From JBEKTY01 sp049515555 (GTDB lineage Bacteria; Planctomycetota; Planctomycetia; Pirellulales; Thermoguttaceae): a stretch of DNA of 11,440 nucleotides. Below are positions 5,448 to 11,438 of the stretch, piece after piece; position 1 is the first letter of the stretch; each line of letters begins with the position of its first letter. The DNA is taken from positions 1-11,440 of the forward strand of contig JBEKTY010000214.1 of the NCBI GenBank assembly GCA_049515555.1, written 5' to 3'. The notes beneath the pieces were generated by a model. That model did no database searches, was not told the DNA's origin, and saw only the letters and a list, made by a program, of their open reading frames with translations. The position numbers and the translations under genes were made by a program.

Positions 5448-7877
5448 TCAATCACGCCTCGCTGAAGGATGACTTCCCAAGACCTTCGTCTCTTTGCCTT
5501 TGTCGAAGATCGCATCGGACGTGATGCCGACGATCCGTGGTCCGCTGATGAGAGTCGCCGTACACGCTGAGCAATTGACGGCGTAGCCGTACTTGCTGTT
5601 CTGAACGGCGCAGTTCTCAAACAGCGGGGCCAGGATGCTTCTGCCGTTGCTCTGGCCGGTGACGAGGGTCACGCAGAATCCGGCAGGGTTCTTGTTGTCA
5701 TAGTCGAATAGCGCCTCGCACCCACGCCGATCCACCACGTTGTCTCGATACTCGGAGCCGTACAGACAGGTGGCGTAGGAGCCGGAGGCCGCCAGAGTAT
5801 CTTCGCCACGCTCCCCCATCCAGGTGTTCTTGAAGCGTGCCGATGCCCCGGAGACCCCACAGCCTCGAACCTTGGTGAAGTAGGTCATCATCGCCGACCG
5901 ATCCTGGCCGAGCGTGTTGGGGTTGCCCCAATAGCCGCCGTAGTTGATCACGCCCATCGTATTGACGCCGATGTTGCCCGATGCCACGCAGTCGTAGGCA
6001 CAGTGGTAGAATTGCACCGTGGGGCCGCAGCAGTCCGTGACAGTATTGTTCTCCAGCACGACCCCGGTGTGCATCCGCACCACGGCGATCTTGCTCGTCC
6101 CATCCGGCGGGATGTCCCACGCTGGGGCGACGGTCAGTTGATGTATCTTAGGTTTCCCGTCTTGATCGAGGTGCTGGCGAACCCGCCGCAACTGGCCCAA
6201 CCCTCGCCCCTTGATGACCACCGCCTGCCACTCCAAGTTCCAGCCAATCGATCCCGACTTGGCCACCGAGTCTTCTCGGAACTCGACCGTGCTCCCCGTA
6301 GCCTTGAGGACATCCCCGATTATGTAGAATCCGGGGGAGTCCAAGGCGAAGGCTTCGCCGTCATTCCCCGGCACGTAGTTCATGTTGCGGCAGGTGTTGC
6401 CAGCGATGTACTCGTTCCACACGTTGTAGCCGCACCACGACTCGGTGAAAAGGCCGTGGAGGCTTGAGGTGATCCCTGGAACGAAGTGGCCGATCATCAC
6501 GTTGTTCTCAAAGATCATCCGGTCCGACGAGAAGCTCACCTGCTCGTTGGCGAACTCGAACGTGTTGTCCCGACAGACGAGGTTTCGCTTGATGCCGTGG
6601 CTCCACGCCGGGGAACTCGCTTTCCAATGGTTCTTGGCAATCAGCACCGGGCCAGCCCCATTGATGTACATCCCTGCCCACTTCGTGGAGATGAAGGGGA
6701 TGTCGATCCGGTTGCCGTAGAGGAAGATACGGCTGGCCGAGAGCCGCCGCAGGTCCATCGGCCACGCACTGTCGCCAAGATTGAACAACCGCACCCGGAC
6801 GTCAGGATTCAGGCCAGGATCGAACTCAATACCGAGATGGGCAAATCCGATCAGACCTTGAGTGTGCCCGAGGCCGACGCTCTGGAACACCATGTACTCG
6901 GTGCCATCAAGTCGGGGGCTGTTCAAGGTGAACTGCAAGACGCTCTTGGCGTTGTCTTCGCCCTTCAGGACAACGCCCTTGTCCAACCGAAGACCGGTAA
7001 ACCGGTATGTCCCCTTGGGGATGAATACGACACCACCGCCCATCTTCGTCGCATGCTCGAGGGCTGACTGGATGGTGGCCGTATCGTCGGTCTTCCCATC
7101 CCCCTTGGCACCGAATTGGGTCTTGACGTTGACGACGTTCTTCCAGTTGAAGTCGTTGGCCCAGGCCACGCCGAGTTCTCGGGGCAGTGCGTCCTCCGGG
7201 GCGGCGACGATGGTCAGTCGGGCATCCTTCCCTTCCTCGTCTATCAGTCGCACGAATTCCCGGCCCAGGCCAGCCGAGTTGGTGCGAACCTCCACGTAGT
7301 ATGAGCCGAGAGGGAGGTCTTGAGGCACTACGAACCCCGTGCAGTAGGGCGTGACCCGATCCGGGGCCACCATCCGGGCCACCCTTCCATCGGCTCCCAA
7401 CAGACGCACCTCGGTCTTGCTGATGCCGTGATACTCGGCGGCGTCAAGATTGCGACCTATCAACTGGAGTCGCATTCTTGGGTAGGCCGTTTCTTCAGAA
7501 AGCCAACGGGGAGTGGGCCCGTTCAGGCAAATCGACTTCGACGCCCACGTCTTCCCTCCGTCGTTGGAAACCCGTAGCGTGTAGACGCCGGGGGCACTCT
7601 CGGGCATCACGAAACGGGCGAATTGGCCAGCGGCATCCTGTTGAACCGGCTTCACGACCGTCCCTGTTTCGGCAACCCGCACTTGGAGGTCTCCGGTCAG
7701 GTCTTCGCCGTACAAGGAAACGATGCCGCCCGGCGCAACGCCCTCCGAGACCCGAAAGACCACAGGGGAGGGCTGTGAGGCCAGTACGCTGCTTCCGTCG
7801 CTCACCATCGCCACGAAAGCGATGGCCAGGACCATTCCGACCCACCCGTCAACTTTGGAGCAGTAGACCTTCTGCAC
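5448..7877 (-). CDS. Secreted protein with Ig-like domains and pectate-lyase-3-type beta-helix
   Basis: The product has 809 residues. The start is a GTG at 7877-7875 with GGGAG nine bases upstream. A second possible start is the ATG of Met15 (MVLAIAFVAM), which would give a tidier signal peptide ending near residue 34 (VLASQP). Two IPT/TIG-like Ig-fold segments follow (about 36-118 and 122-215; e.g. VSLYGEDL, GVYTLRVSNDGGKTW, RLQLIGRNL). The linker is followed by the typical opening of the pectate-lyase-3 right-handed beta-helix: FGAKGDGKTDDT at 255-266, then GGGVVFIPKGTYRF at 280-293. The remaining roughly 500 residues show turn-rich repeats with Asn ladders (NTVTDCCG, ENNVMIGHF). Such exported proteins cleave or bind acidic polysaccharides; substrate and activity are unknown. 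Its 5' end sits 19 bases from the right repeat copy, so its promoter must lie in or beyond the repeat. Confidence 0.8.
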   Translation of the reverse strand: MQKVYCSKVDGWVGMVLAIAFVAMVSDGSSVLASQPSPVVFRVSEGVAPGGIVSLYGEDLTGDLQVRVAETGTVVKPVQQDAAGQFARFVMPESAPGVYTLRVSNDGGKTWASKSICLNGPTPRWLSEETAYPRMRLQLIGRNLDAAEYHGISKTEVRLLGADGRVARMVAPDRVTPYCTGFVVPQDLPLGSYYVEVRTNSAGLGREFVRLIDEEGKDARLTIVAAPEDALPRELGVAWANDFNWKNVVNVKTQFGAKGDGKTDDTATIQSALEHATKMGGGVVFIPKGTYRFTGLRLDKGVVLKGEDNAKSVLQFTLNSPRLDGTEYMVFQSVGLGHTQGLIGFAHLGIEFDPGLNPDVRVRLFNLGDSAWPMDLRRLSASRIFLYGNRIDIPFISTKWAGMYINGAGPVLIAKNHWKASSPAWSHGIKRNLVCRDNTFEFANEQVSFSSDRMIFENNVMIGHFVPGITSSLHGLFTESWCGYNVWNEYIAGNTCRNMNYVPGNDGEAFALDSPGFYIIGDVLKATGSTVEFREDSVAKSGSIGWNLEWQAVVIKGRGLGQLRRVRQHLDQDGKPKIHQLTVAPAWDIPPDGTSKIAVVRMHTGVVLENNTVTDCCGPTVQFYHCAYDCVASGNIGVNTMGVINYGGYWGNPNTLGQDRSAMMTYFTKVRGCGVSGASARFKNTWMGERGEDTLAASGSYATCLYGSEYRDNVVDRRGCEALFDYDNKNPAGFCVTLVTGQSNGRSILAPLFENCAVQNSKYGYAVNCSACTATLISGPRIVGITSDAIFDKGKETKVLGSHPSARRD

Positions 7878-7895
7878 TTGGTTGTTCTCCCAATA

Positions 7896-7946
7896 CTAAA
7901 TAGACTTGCGCAATTCCAAGAGGTGTTGTAAAACAGGGACTCACAA
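7896..7946. repeat. Right copy of the 51-bp inverted repeat
   Basis: This is the reverse complement of 5294-5344 with one difference. Read on the plus strand it starts CTAAATAGACTTGCGC and ends CAGGGACTCACAA. It lies between the beta-helix gene (start 19 bases to the left, minus strand) and the small IS630-like start (ATG at 7993, 47 bases to the right). That spacing is what one expects for the left end of an IS630-type element. Confidence 0.95.
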
Positions 7947-7992
7947 ACACTTACGTCGTTGGACGCGACACAGCAAGTGAAAGGAGTCCCTA

Positions 7993-8109
7993 ATGAACCT
8001 TCGAGTCCAAGTACAACAGACATGGCAACAATTGTCAAGCCGCGAACGCCGAATTCTTCGCTCCTACGCCAAGGGCGCAGCCGATGCTGGGCTGCGGGTA
8101 TCCACCTGA
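7993..8109 (+). pseudogene. N-terminal fragment of an IS630-like transposase
   Basis: The frame runs 38 codons from ATG 7993 to TGA 8107-8109, with AAAGGAG eight bases upstream of the start, an unusually good ribosome-binding site. The residues QLSSRERRILRSYAKGAADA followed by GLRV resemble what I remember of the N-terminal helical region of planctomycete IS630-family transposases. Those continue for about 300 more residues with a helix-turn-helix and a DDE domain. Here the frame ends where the IS4 sequence begins (between about 8100 and 8118). The IS630 body was therefore replaced or interrupted by the IS4 fragment. Its start lies 47 bases from the 51-bp repeat, which would be its terminal repeat. 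Family assignment is from a short match; the truncation is clear whatever the family. Confidence 0.45.
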
Positions 8110-9221
8110 TCCTCGACAACTATTGCACGGCACGGAACGACCTGCCCGAAGAAGCCGTCCACGCATTGGTGCGCGACACGGGCAAGCAGATCGAAGATGA
8201 ATCGCCCGAGCCCTGGCTTTGGCATCGGCGAAAGGTGTGCGTTGTGGACGGCTCGACGATCACCATGCCCGACACGCCGGCCAATCAAGCGGCCTATCCG
8301 CAACAGAAATCGCAGAAGCCCGGCTGCGGCTTTCCCATCGCCCGAATCCTCGTGATCTTTTCGCTCTCGGTGGGCAGCGTATTGGAGGCGGCGATCGGCA
8401 AGTACAAGGGAAAGCGGACGGGCGAGAACAGCTTGTTTCGCGGGCTCTACCCGACGCTTGCCGAAGGCGACGTGGTGCTGGCGGATCGCTATTTCAGCGG
8501 TTGGTTCGACATTGTTCTGATGCAGCAACGCGGCGTCGATATGGTGATCCGCAAGCATCAGCTCCGGCGAACGGATTTTCGCACGGGCAAACGATTGGGG
8601 AAGGAAGATCATCTGGTTGTCTGGCCCCGGCCGCAACGGCCGAAATGGATGTCGATCGAGCGGTATGCCACGCTGTCCGAGGATTTGACGCTGCGAGAAG
8701 TCCGCATTCGCGTTGCTCAAAAAGGCATGCGCACGCGGTCGCTGGTGGTGGTGACGACGCTGTTGGACGCGGAGCAGTATCCCACCGGCGAGATCGCCTT
8801 GTTGTACCGGCGTCGTTGGCAAGCGGAGCTGCACTTGAGAAGCATCAAGATCGTCTTGCAAATGGACCACCTGCGGTGCAAGACGCCGGAGCGCGTACGC
8901 AACGAATTCTACATGCACCTGACCGGTTACAATCTGATTCGCGGCGTGATGGCGGCGGCAGCTCGACAGGCCGGCAGGTGTCCATGGGAGATCAGCTTCA
9001 AGGGGACGCTGCAAACGCTCAGCCAGTTTCTCCCCCTGCTTCTGGCCGGCGCCACAACCGAGGCTTGGTGCAAGGCGTTGTTGACGGCCGTGGCCGCGCA
9101 TATTGTCGGCGATCGGCCGGACCGCTTCGAGCCGCGGCGCGTGAAACGTCGCCCCAAACACTACCCGCGATTGCAGAAACACCGCCGCCTCTACACAAGC
9201 CGAGACGAGCACAGTCGTTAG
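8109..9221 (+). pseudogene. IS4-family transposase lacking its N-terminus
   Basis: From about residue DNYCTARNDLPEE onward this is a clear IS4-type DDE transposase. The catalytic residues are all visible. The first Asp is in VVDGST (codon 8247-8249). The second Asp is in VLADRYFSGWFD (codon 8484-8486). The Glu is in YRRRWQAELHLRSIK, a perfect Y-2-R-3-E-6-K signature (Glu codon 8826-8828, Lys codon 8847-8849). The N-terminal DNA-binding part, usually around 80-100 residues before 'YC-AR--LPE', is missing. An in-frame ATG at 7959 would give a 420-residue protein, but its first 50 or so residues are out-of-frame IS630 sequence and not family-like. The left terminal repeat is also gone. The protein could be catalytically competent in principle but probably cannot recognise its ends. 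Confidence 0.8.
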
Positions 9222-9351
9222 CAAAGTTCAAGTGCCATTCGGCTGATTCATGTGAGTTTCCTTAACCGATACTACGCGGATACATTGCGTCTGAAGTCGA
9301 TCCAGACTCAGAATACCAACCAGTCTATTACGTCCCGGCCGCCGTGTCGAA

Positions 9352-9376
9352 CACCTGACCGGGCGAACCCGAGGTG
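9352..9376 (-). terminator. Hairpin with UUCG tetraloop just after the broken radical-SAM frame
   Basis: On the minus strand CACCT-CGGG-TTCG-CCCG-(GTC)-AGGTG folds into a 9-bp stem with a three-base bulge and a cUUCGg-like tetraloop. It begins five bases after the TAG at 9383-9381. No T run follows, so it may protect the 3' end or act as a weak terminator. Confidence 0.4.
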
Positions 9377-9380
9377 GTAA

Positions 9381-9544
9381 CTATTCCGAGAGGCTTTTCC
9401 ACGTCTCGCGTTCCAGGAAACTCCCTTCGCTATTCTCCTCCATTCGCCGGAACATCCCGGGCGTGACCGACAACCGTAGGTGACCTGCAAGATGTAACTG
9501 TCCGCCTCGCTTGGAGGCCGGATGACCATGCCGTGGTATCGCAT
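9381..9544 (-). pseudogene. Broken radical SAM protein gene: start and unidentified tail joined out of frame
   Basis: From ATG 9544 the frame reads MRYHGMVIRPPSEADS and then YILQVTYGC. This is very close to the opening of a widespread radical-SAM family ('MRYEG-IYRPPSEADSLILQVTYGCSHNKCTFC'). It breaks exactly at the first Cys of the CxxxCxxC iron-sulfur motif (codon 9472-9470). One frame over, starting at about 9467, a second coherent segment reads VTPGMFRRMEENSEGSFLER, continues ETWKSLSE and stops at TAG 9383-9381. It may be the 3' end of the same or another gene, joined by a deletion. I do not recognise the tail. The protein cannot bind its cluster, so it is non-functional. A promoter-like pair lies directly upstream. 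The IS4 fragment lies to the left and an IS-end-like repeat to the right, so recombination between IS copies is a natural cause. Confidence 0.5.
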
Positions 9545-9550
9545 GGACCT

Positions 9551-9579
9551 ATTATGTACGAATGCAAAACAACGGACAA
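9551..9579 (-). promoter_or_regulatory. Promoter-like element directly before the radical-SAM remnant
   Basis: On the minus strand there is TTGTCC (9579-9574, 4/6), a 17-base spacer and CATAAT (9556-9551, 5/6). The predicted start of transcription falls on or next to the ATG at 9544, which would give a leaderless message. An AGG is the only ribosome-binding-like sequence. By eye only. Confidence 0.35.
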
Positions 9580-9618
9580 GGGATTCGCCCATGCACTCGA
9601 CAAGCCGTTGTCCACGAA

Positions 9619-9685
9619 TAAGTTGTGGTGCAACCGGGACGGCCGCACCACACAACTGTGAAGCTATTCTTTGACAGCTACCAAG
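9619..9685 (+). repeat. IS-end-like repeat, copy A (upstream of the aldo/keto reductase)
   Basis: It starts TAAGTTGTGGTGCAACCGG and ends TTTGACAGCTACCAAG. An internal hairpin GTGGTGC (9625-9631) / GCACCAC (9645-9651) is perfect. Copy B at 10829-10899 matches 24 of 26 bases over the first part and about 28 of 41 over the rest, in the same orientation. The outer parts also resemble the ISAzo13-type end at 91-121. Confidence 0.65.
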
Positions 9686-9696
9686 TCATGAGAACC

Positions 9697-9725
9697 TTGC
9701 CCCCCTCGGCCGTTTTGCCTAGAAT
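9697..9725 (+). promoter_or_regulatory. Promoter of the aldo/keto reductase gene
   Basis: TTGCCC (9697-9702, 4/6 match to the -35 consensus), a 17-base spacer and TAGAAT (9720-9725, 5/6 match to the -10 consensus). Transcription would start near 9732, giving a leader of about 68 bases to the GTG at 9800. It lies inside the repeat-bracketed unit, so gene and promoter travel together. Confidence 0.5.
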
Positions 9726-9799
9726 GACGGCGAAGCGTCAATCGCCTTTTTCGAATGCAGACCATCGCACCGGGCCCCATCGCACAGGAGGGATTTCAC

Positions 9800-10825
9800 G
9801 TGTTCGACAACGACTCCCGGATTTCTCGACGAACGTTTGTCTATCAGACGGGACTATTGGCGGGCGGAGCGATGCTGGGGGCCGGGGCCGCCGGCGCGCT
9901 GGCCGCCGAAGGCCCGGCAGCTTCCGGCGAGTTGCTCCGCCGCGTGCTGGGCAAGACGCAGGTCTCCTTGACCGCTCTGACACTGGGCACCGCCCCCTGC
10001 GGCTTTGCCAAGCCGTATTCGCCGCAGAACGTCGCGGATTGCGTCAACGCAGCCATCGACCTGGGTATCAACGCCATCGACACGGCCCCTGCCTACGACG
10101 TCGCCGAAGAGGGCGTCGGCCTGGGCCTCGGAAAACGCCGCAAGGAGGTCTTCCTCTCTACAAAAGTCATGGCCGACACCATCGCGGCTGCCGAAAAGTC
10201 GTTCAGCAAGTCGTTGCGCATGCTCAAGACTGATTACGTCGACCTCGTCTATTTCCATCATCTGGGCGACCGCAAGGTGGACGTCGCCATGAACCCGGAC
10301 GGGGTTTTCACGTGGCTCTTAAAGCAGAAGCAGGCGGGCAAGGCCCGGTTTGTCGGCGTCTCTGGGCACAACCGGCCCCGCCGCTTCGCCAGGTTCCTCG
10401 ATTCCGGCGCGGTCGACGTGTTGCTGACGATCGTCAATTTCGTCGATCGACACACCTACAACTTCGAGAGAGACGTCCTGCCGGTCGCGCGGAAAAACGG
10501 CGTCGGGATCGTTGCGATGAAGGTGTTCGGCGGCTCCCGCGGGTCGAACTACGCCGATCCCAATTGCCCTCCTCAACTCGCCACGAAACACCTGAAACTG
10601 GCGGTGCGCTATACATTGGGCATACCCGGCGTGACCACGCTGAATATCGGCGTTCACAACGTCGGGCAGCTCCGGAAGAACGTCGAGATGGTGCGCGGCT
10701 ACAAACCGCTTTCGCCGGACGAAGAGTCCCAATGCACCGTCCTGGGCAGGCAACTGTCGGCCGAGTGGAGCACACATTTCGGCCCCCTGGTGCGGGCGAG
10801 ATACTCCTCCGATGGCCTGGCATAG
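9800..10825 (+). CDS. Tat-exported aldo/keto reductase
   Basis: The protein has 341 residues. The GTG at 9800 is chosen because a full AGGAGGG lies seven bases upstream (9786-9792). The in-frame ATG at 9755 has no ribosome-binding site and would put 15 odd residues in front of the Tat motif. The signal is SRRTFV at 9-14 followed by a Gly/Ala-rich core to about residue 36. The aldo/keto reductase TIM barrel follows with its catalytic tetrad visible: Asp94 and Tyr99 in AIDTAPAYD, Lys122 in LSTKVM, and His153 or His154 in DLVYFHHLG. VGVSGHN and the late segment LNIGVHNVGQLRKNV fit NADPH-binding and C-terminal regions. The likely reaction is NAD(P)H-dependent reduction or oxidation of a sugar or other carbonyl compound outside the cytoplasm; substrate unknown. 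It has its own promoter and sits alone between direct repeats. Confidence 0.85.
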   Translation: MFDNDSRISRRTFVYQTGLLAGGAMLGAGAAGALAAEGPAASGELLRRVLGKTQVSLTALTLGTAPCGFAKPYSPQNVADCVNAAIDLGINAIDTAPAYDVAEEGVGLGLGKRRKEVFLSTKVMADTIAAAEKSFSKSLRMLKTDYVDLVYFHHLGDRKVDVAMNPDGVFTWLLKQKQAGKARFVGVSGHNRPRRFARFLDSGAVDVLLTIVNFVDRHTYNFERDVLPVARKNGVGIVAMKVFGGSRGSNYADPNCPPQLATKHLKLAVRYTLGIPGVTTLNIGVHNVGQLRKNVEMVRGYKPLSPDEESQCTVLGRQLSAEWSTHFGPLVRARYSSDGLA

Positions 10826-10828
10826 TTG

Positions 10829-10899
10829 ACGGCTAAGTTGTGGTGCAGCCGGACGGCCGTACCACAAGACTCCGAATTTGTTCCTGGACAGCCGCTAAG
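10829..10899 (+). repeat. IS-end-like repeat, copy B (downstream of the aldo/keto reductase)
   Basis: It starts ACGGCTAAGTTGTGGTGCAG, three bases after the reductase stop, and ends CTGGACAGCCGCTAAG. Its hairpin keeps the pairing of copy A with a wobble: GTGGTGC pairs with GTACCAC, and an inner GCC pairs with GGC around a GGAC loop. It is in direct orientation relative to copy A. Being placed right after the stop it may also serve as the gene's terminator. Confidence 0.65.
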
Positions 10900-11018
10900 A
10901 GGAACTCCGACGCCAGCACGATTCGACGCCGACAACTCCCATCCCCGTGCCGAGCTCGACCTATGCGCTCTCCACTACCTGACCCGAATCATCGGCAAGA
11001 TCGAGGTAGATTCCGCCC
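10900..11018. other. Short gap without recognised gene
   Basis: About 120 bases lie between repeat copy B and the end of the small membrane-protein pair. A 15-codon minus-strand frame (ATG 11022, stop 10977-10975) overlaps the preceding stop as ATGA but is too short to call. Confidence 0.4.
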
Positions 11019-11180
11019 TCATGGTAGGCTAGGCGGATGAACATCGGATAGCACGGCCCTTTCTGGACGGCCTGTGCCCCCAGCCGTCATGACGATCCAC
11101 ACGGCAATAACGACGAAGGTAGCGATCCCTCTCACCAACCGGGCAGCCCCGTCCAATGCCTCCTGGAATTCGTTGCTCAT
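11019..11180 (-). CDS. 53-residue single-pass membrane protein, translationally coupled
   Basis: The start is ATG 11180-11178, with a GAGGTG five bases upstream. Its ATG overlaps the TGA of the preceding gene (ATGA at 11180-11177), the usual sign of translational coupling. The product has an N-terminal amphipathic part (MSNEFQEALDGAARLVR), one clear transmembrane helix at about residues 18-35 (GIATFVVIAVWIVMTAGG) and a short polar tail. The likely location is the inner membrane with the N-terminus in the cytoplasm. It is too short to assign to a family and I do not recognise it. The coupling to another tiny membrane protein suggests the two form one complex or are part of a longer operon whose upstream genes lie outside the window. 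A prophage or plasmid-type operon is possible but not shown. Confidence 0.6.
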   Translation of the reverse strand: MSNEFQEALDGAARLVRGIATFVVIAVWIVMTAGGTGRPERAVLSDVHPPSLP

Positions 11181-11407
11181 GGCTGCACCTCAGTAGCGTG
11201 GGAGTTCGTGGGTCGAAGGGAGCGGGTACGGCCCCCAAACCCAGTCGCAGATGATCCAAAAGACAGGCAGATCGTGTAATAGAGGATGACGGCTCCCCAG
11301 AAGTTGCGGGTGTTCTCATAGACGGCACGGGCGATGAAGTAGGCGACGATGCTCCCGAGCGTGACGTGGCCGCCGCAGAGTTCCCACCAGCCGGTGAGGG
11401 CGAACAT
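11177..11407 (-). CDS. 76-residue double-pass membrane protein
   Basis: The start is ATG 11407-11405 with AGGAG seven bases upstream. Two hydrophobic segments are visible, about residues 13-30 (GHVTLGSIVAYFIARAVY) and 36-52 (FWGAVILYYTICLSFGS), joined by a short charged turn ENTRN. A basic, flexible tail follows (GGRTRSLRPTNSHATEVQP). The hairpin topology would put both ends on the same side of the membrane. The last codons overlap the start of the 53-residue gene by four bases. The ribosome-binding site is inside a hairpin (11411-11438). The family is not recognised; small two-helix proteins of this size occur as holins, toxins and accessory subunits, but nothing here decides among them. Confidence 0.6.
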   Translation of the reverse strand: MFALTGWWELCGGHVTLGSIVAYFIARAVYENTRNFWGAVILYYTICLSFGSSATGFGGRTRSLRPTNSHATEVQP

Positions 11408-11410
11408 GAT

Positions 11411-11438
11411 TCTTCTCCTGTTGTGGTCAGGGAGAAGA
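11411..11438 (-). promoter_or_regulatory. Hairpin covering the ribosome-binding site of the 76-residue gene
   Basis: Read on the minus strand, TCTTCTC-(C)-CTG (11438-11428) pairs with CAG-GAGAAGA (11420-11411). This makes a 10-bp stem with one bulged C and a 7-base loop ACCACAA. The AGGAG ribosome-binding site is in the 3' arm and the ATG follows three bases after the stem. In this fold translation would be blocked until the stem opens. Confidence 0.5.

Larger units (their letters stand above)
5294..7946. mobile_element. Inverted-repeat-bounded unit carrying a beta-helix protein gene
   Basis: This is a 2653-bp segment whose two ends are the 51-bp inverted repeats. The only complete gene inside is the secreted beta-helix protein (5448-7877, minus). 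There is no transposase inside. Two readings are possible. In the first, the segment is a non-autonomous element with outer tips TTGTGAGTCC. In the second, the repeats are the inner ends of two IS630-type copies whose bodies pointed outward and are now lost, leaving a decayed composite transposon. The second fits the TA next to the inner tip of each copy and the IS630-like start at 7993. The first fits the abrupt junction with the hydrolase at 5294. No target-site duplication is visible at the outer edges. Confidence 0.5.

Noticed and set aside
7878..7946. Promoter for the beta-helix gene inside the right repeat copy
   Set aside because: TTGGAA and TAGTAT are present but only 15 bases apart, and TTTACA has no -10 at the right distance. 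I cannot name a convincing promoter.
5289..7951. Target-site duplication flanking the inverted-repeat unit
   Set aside because: The bases outside the two repeat copies (CTCGCCC on the left, ACACTTAC on the right) share no direct repeat.
8064..9265. Large frames in other phases over the IS4 transposase on both strands
   Set aside because: The IS4 frame holds all catalytic residues and the YREK signature; the others are shadows.
9755..9799. ATG at 9755 as the start of the aldo/keto reductase
   Set aside because: It has no ribosome-binding site, and it would put 15 extra residues in front of the Tat signal. The GTG at 9800 has AGGAGGG at ideal spacing.
10975..11022. Third frame of 15 codons overlapping the 53-residue gene by ATGA
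   Set aside because: It is too short, and an ATGA overlap alone occurs often by chance. It may be a truncated third gene but cannot be supported.
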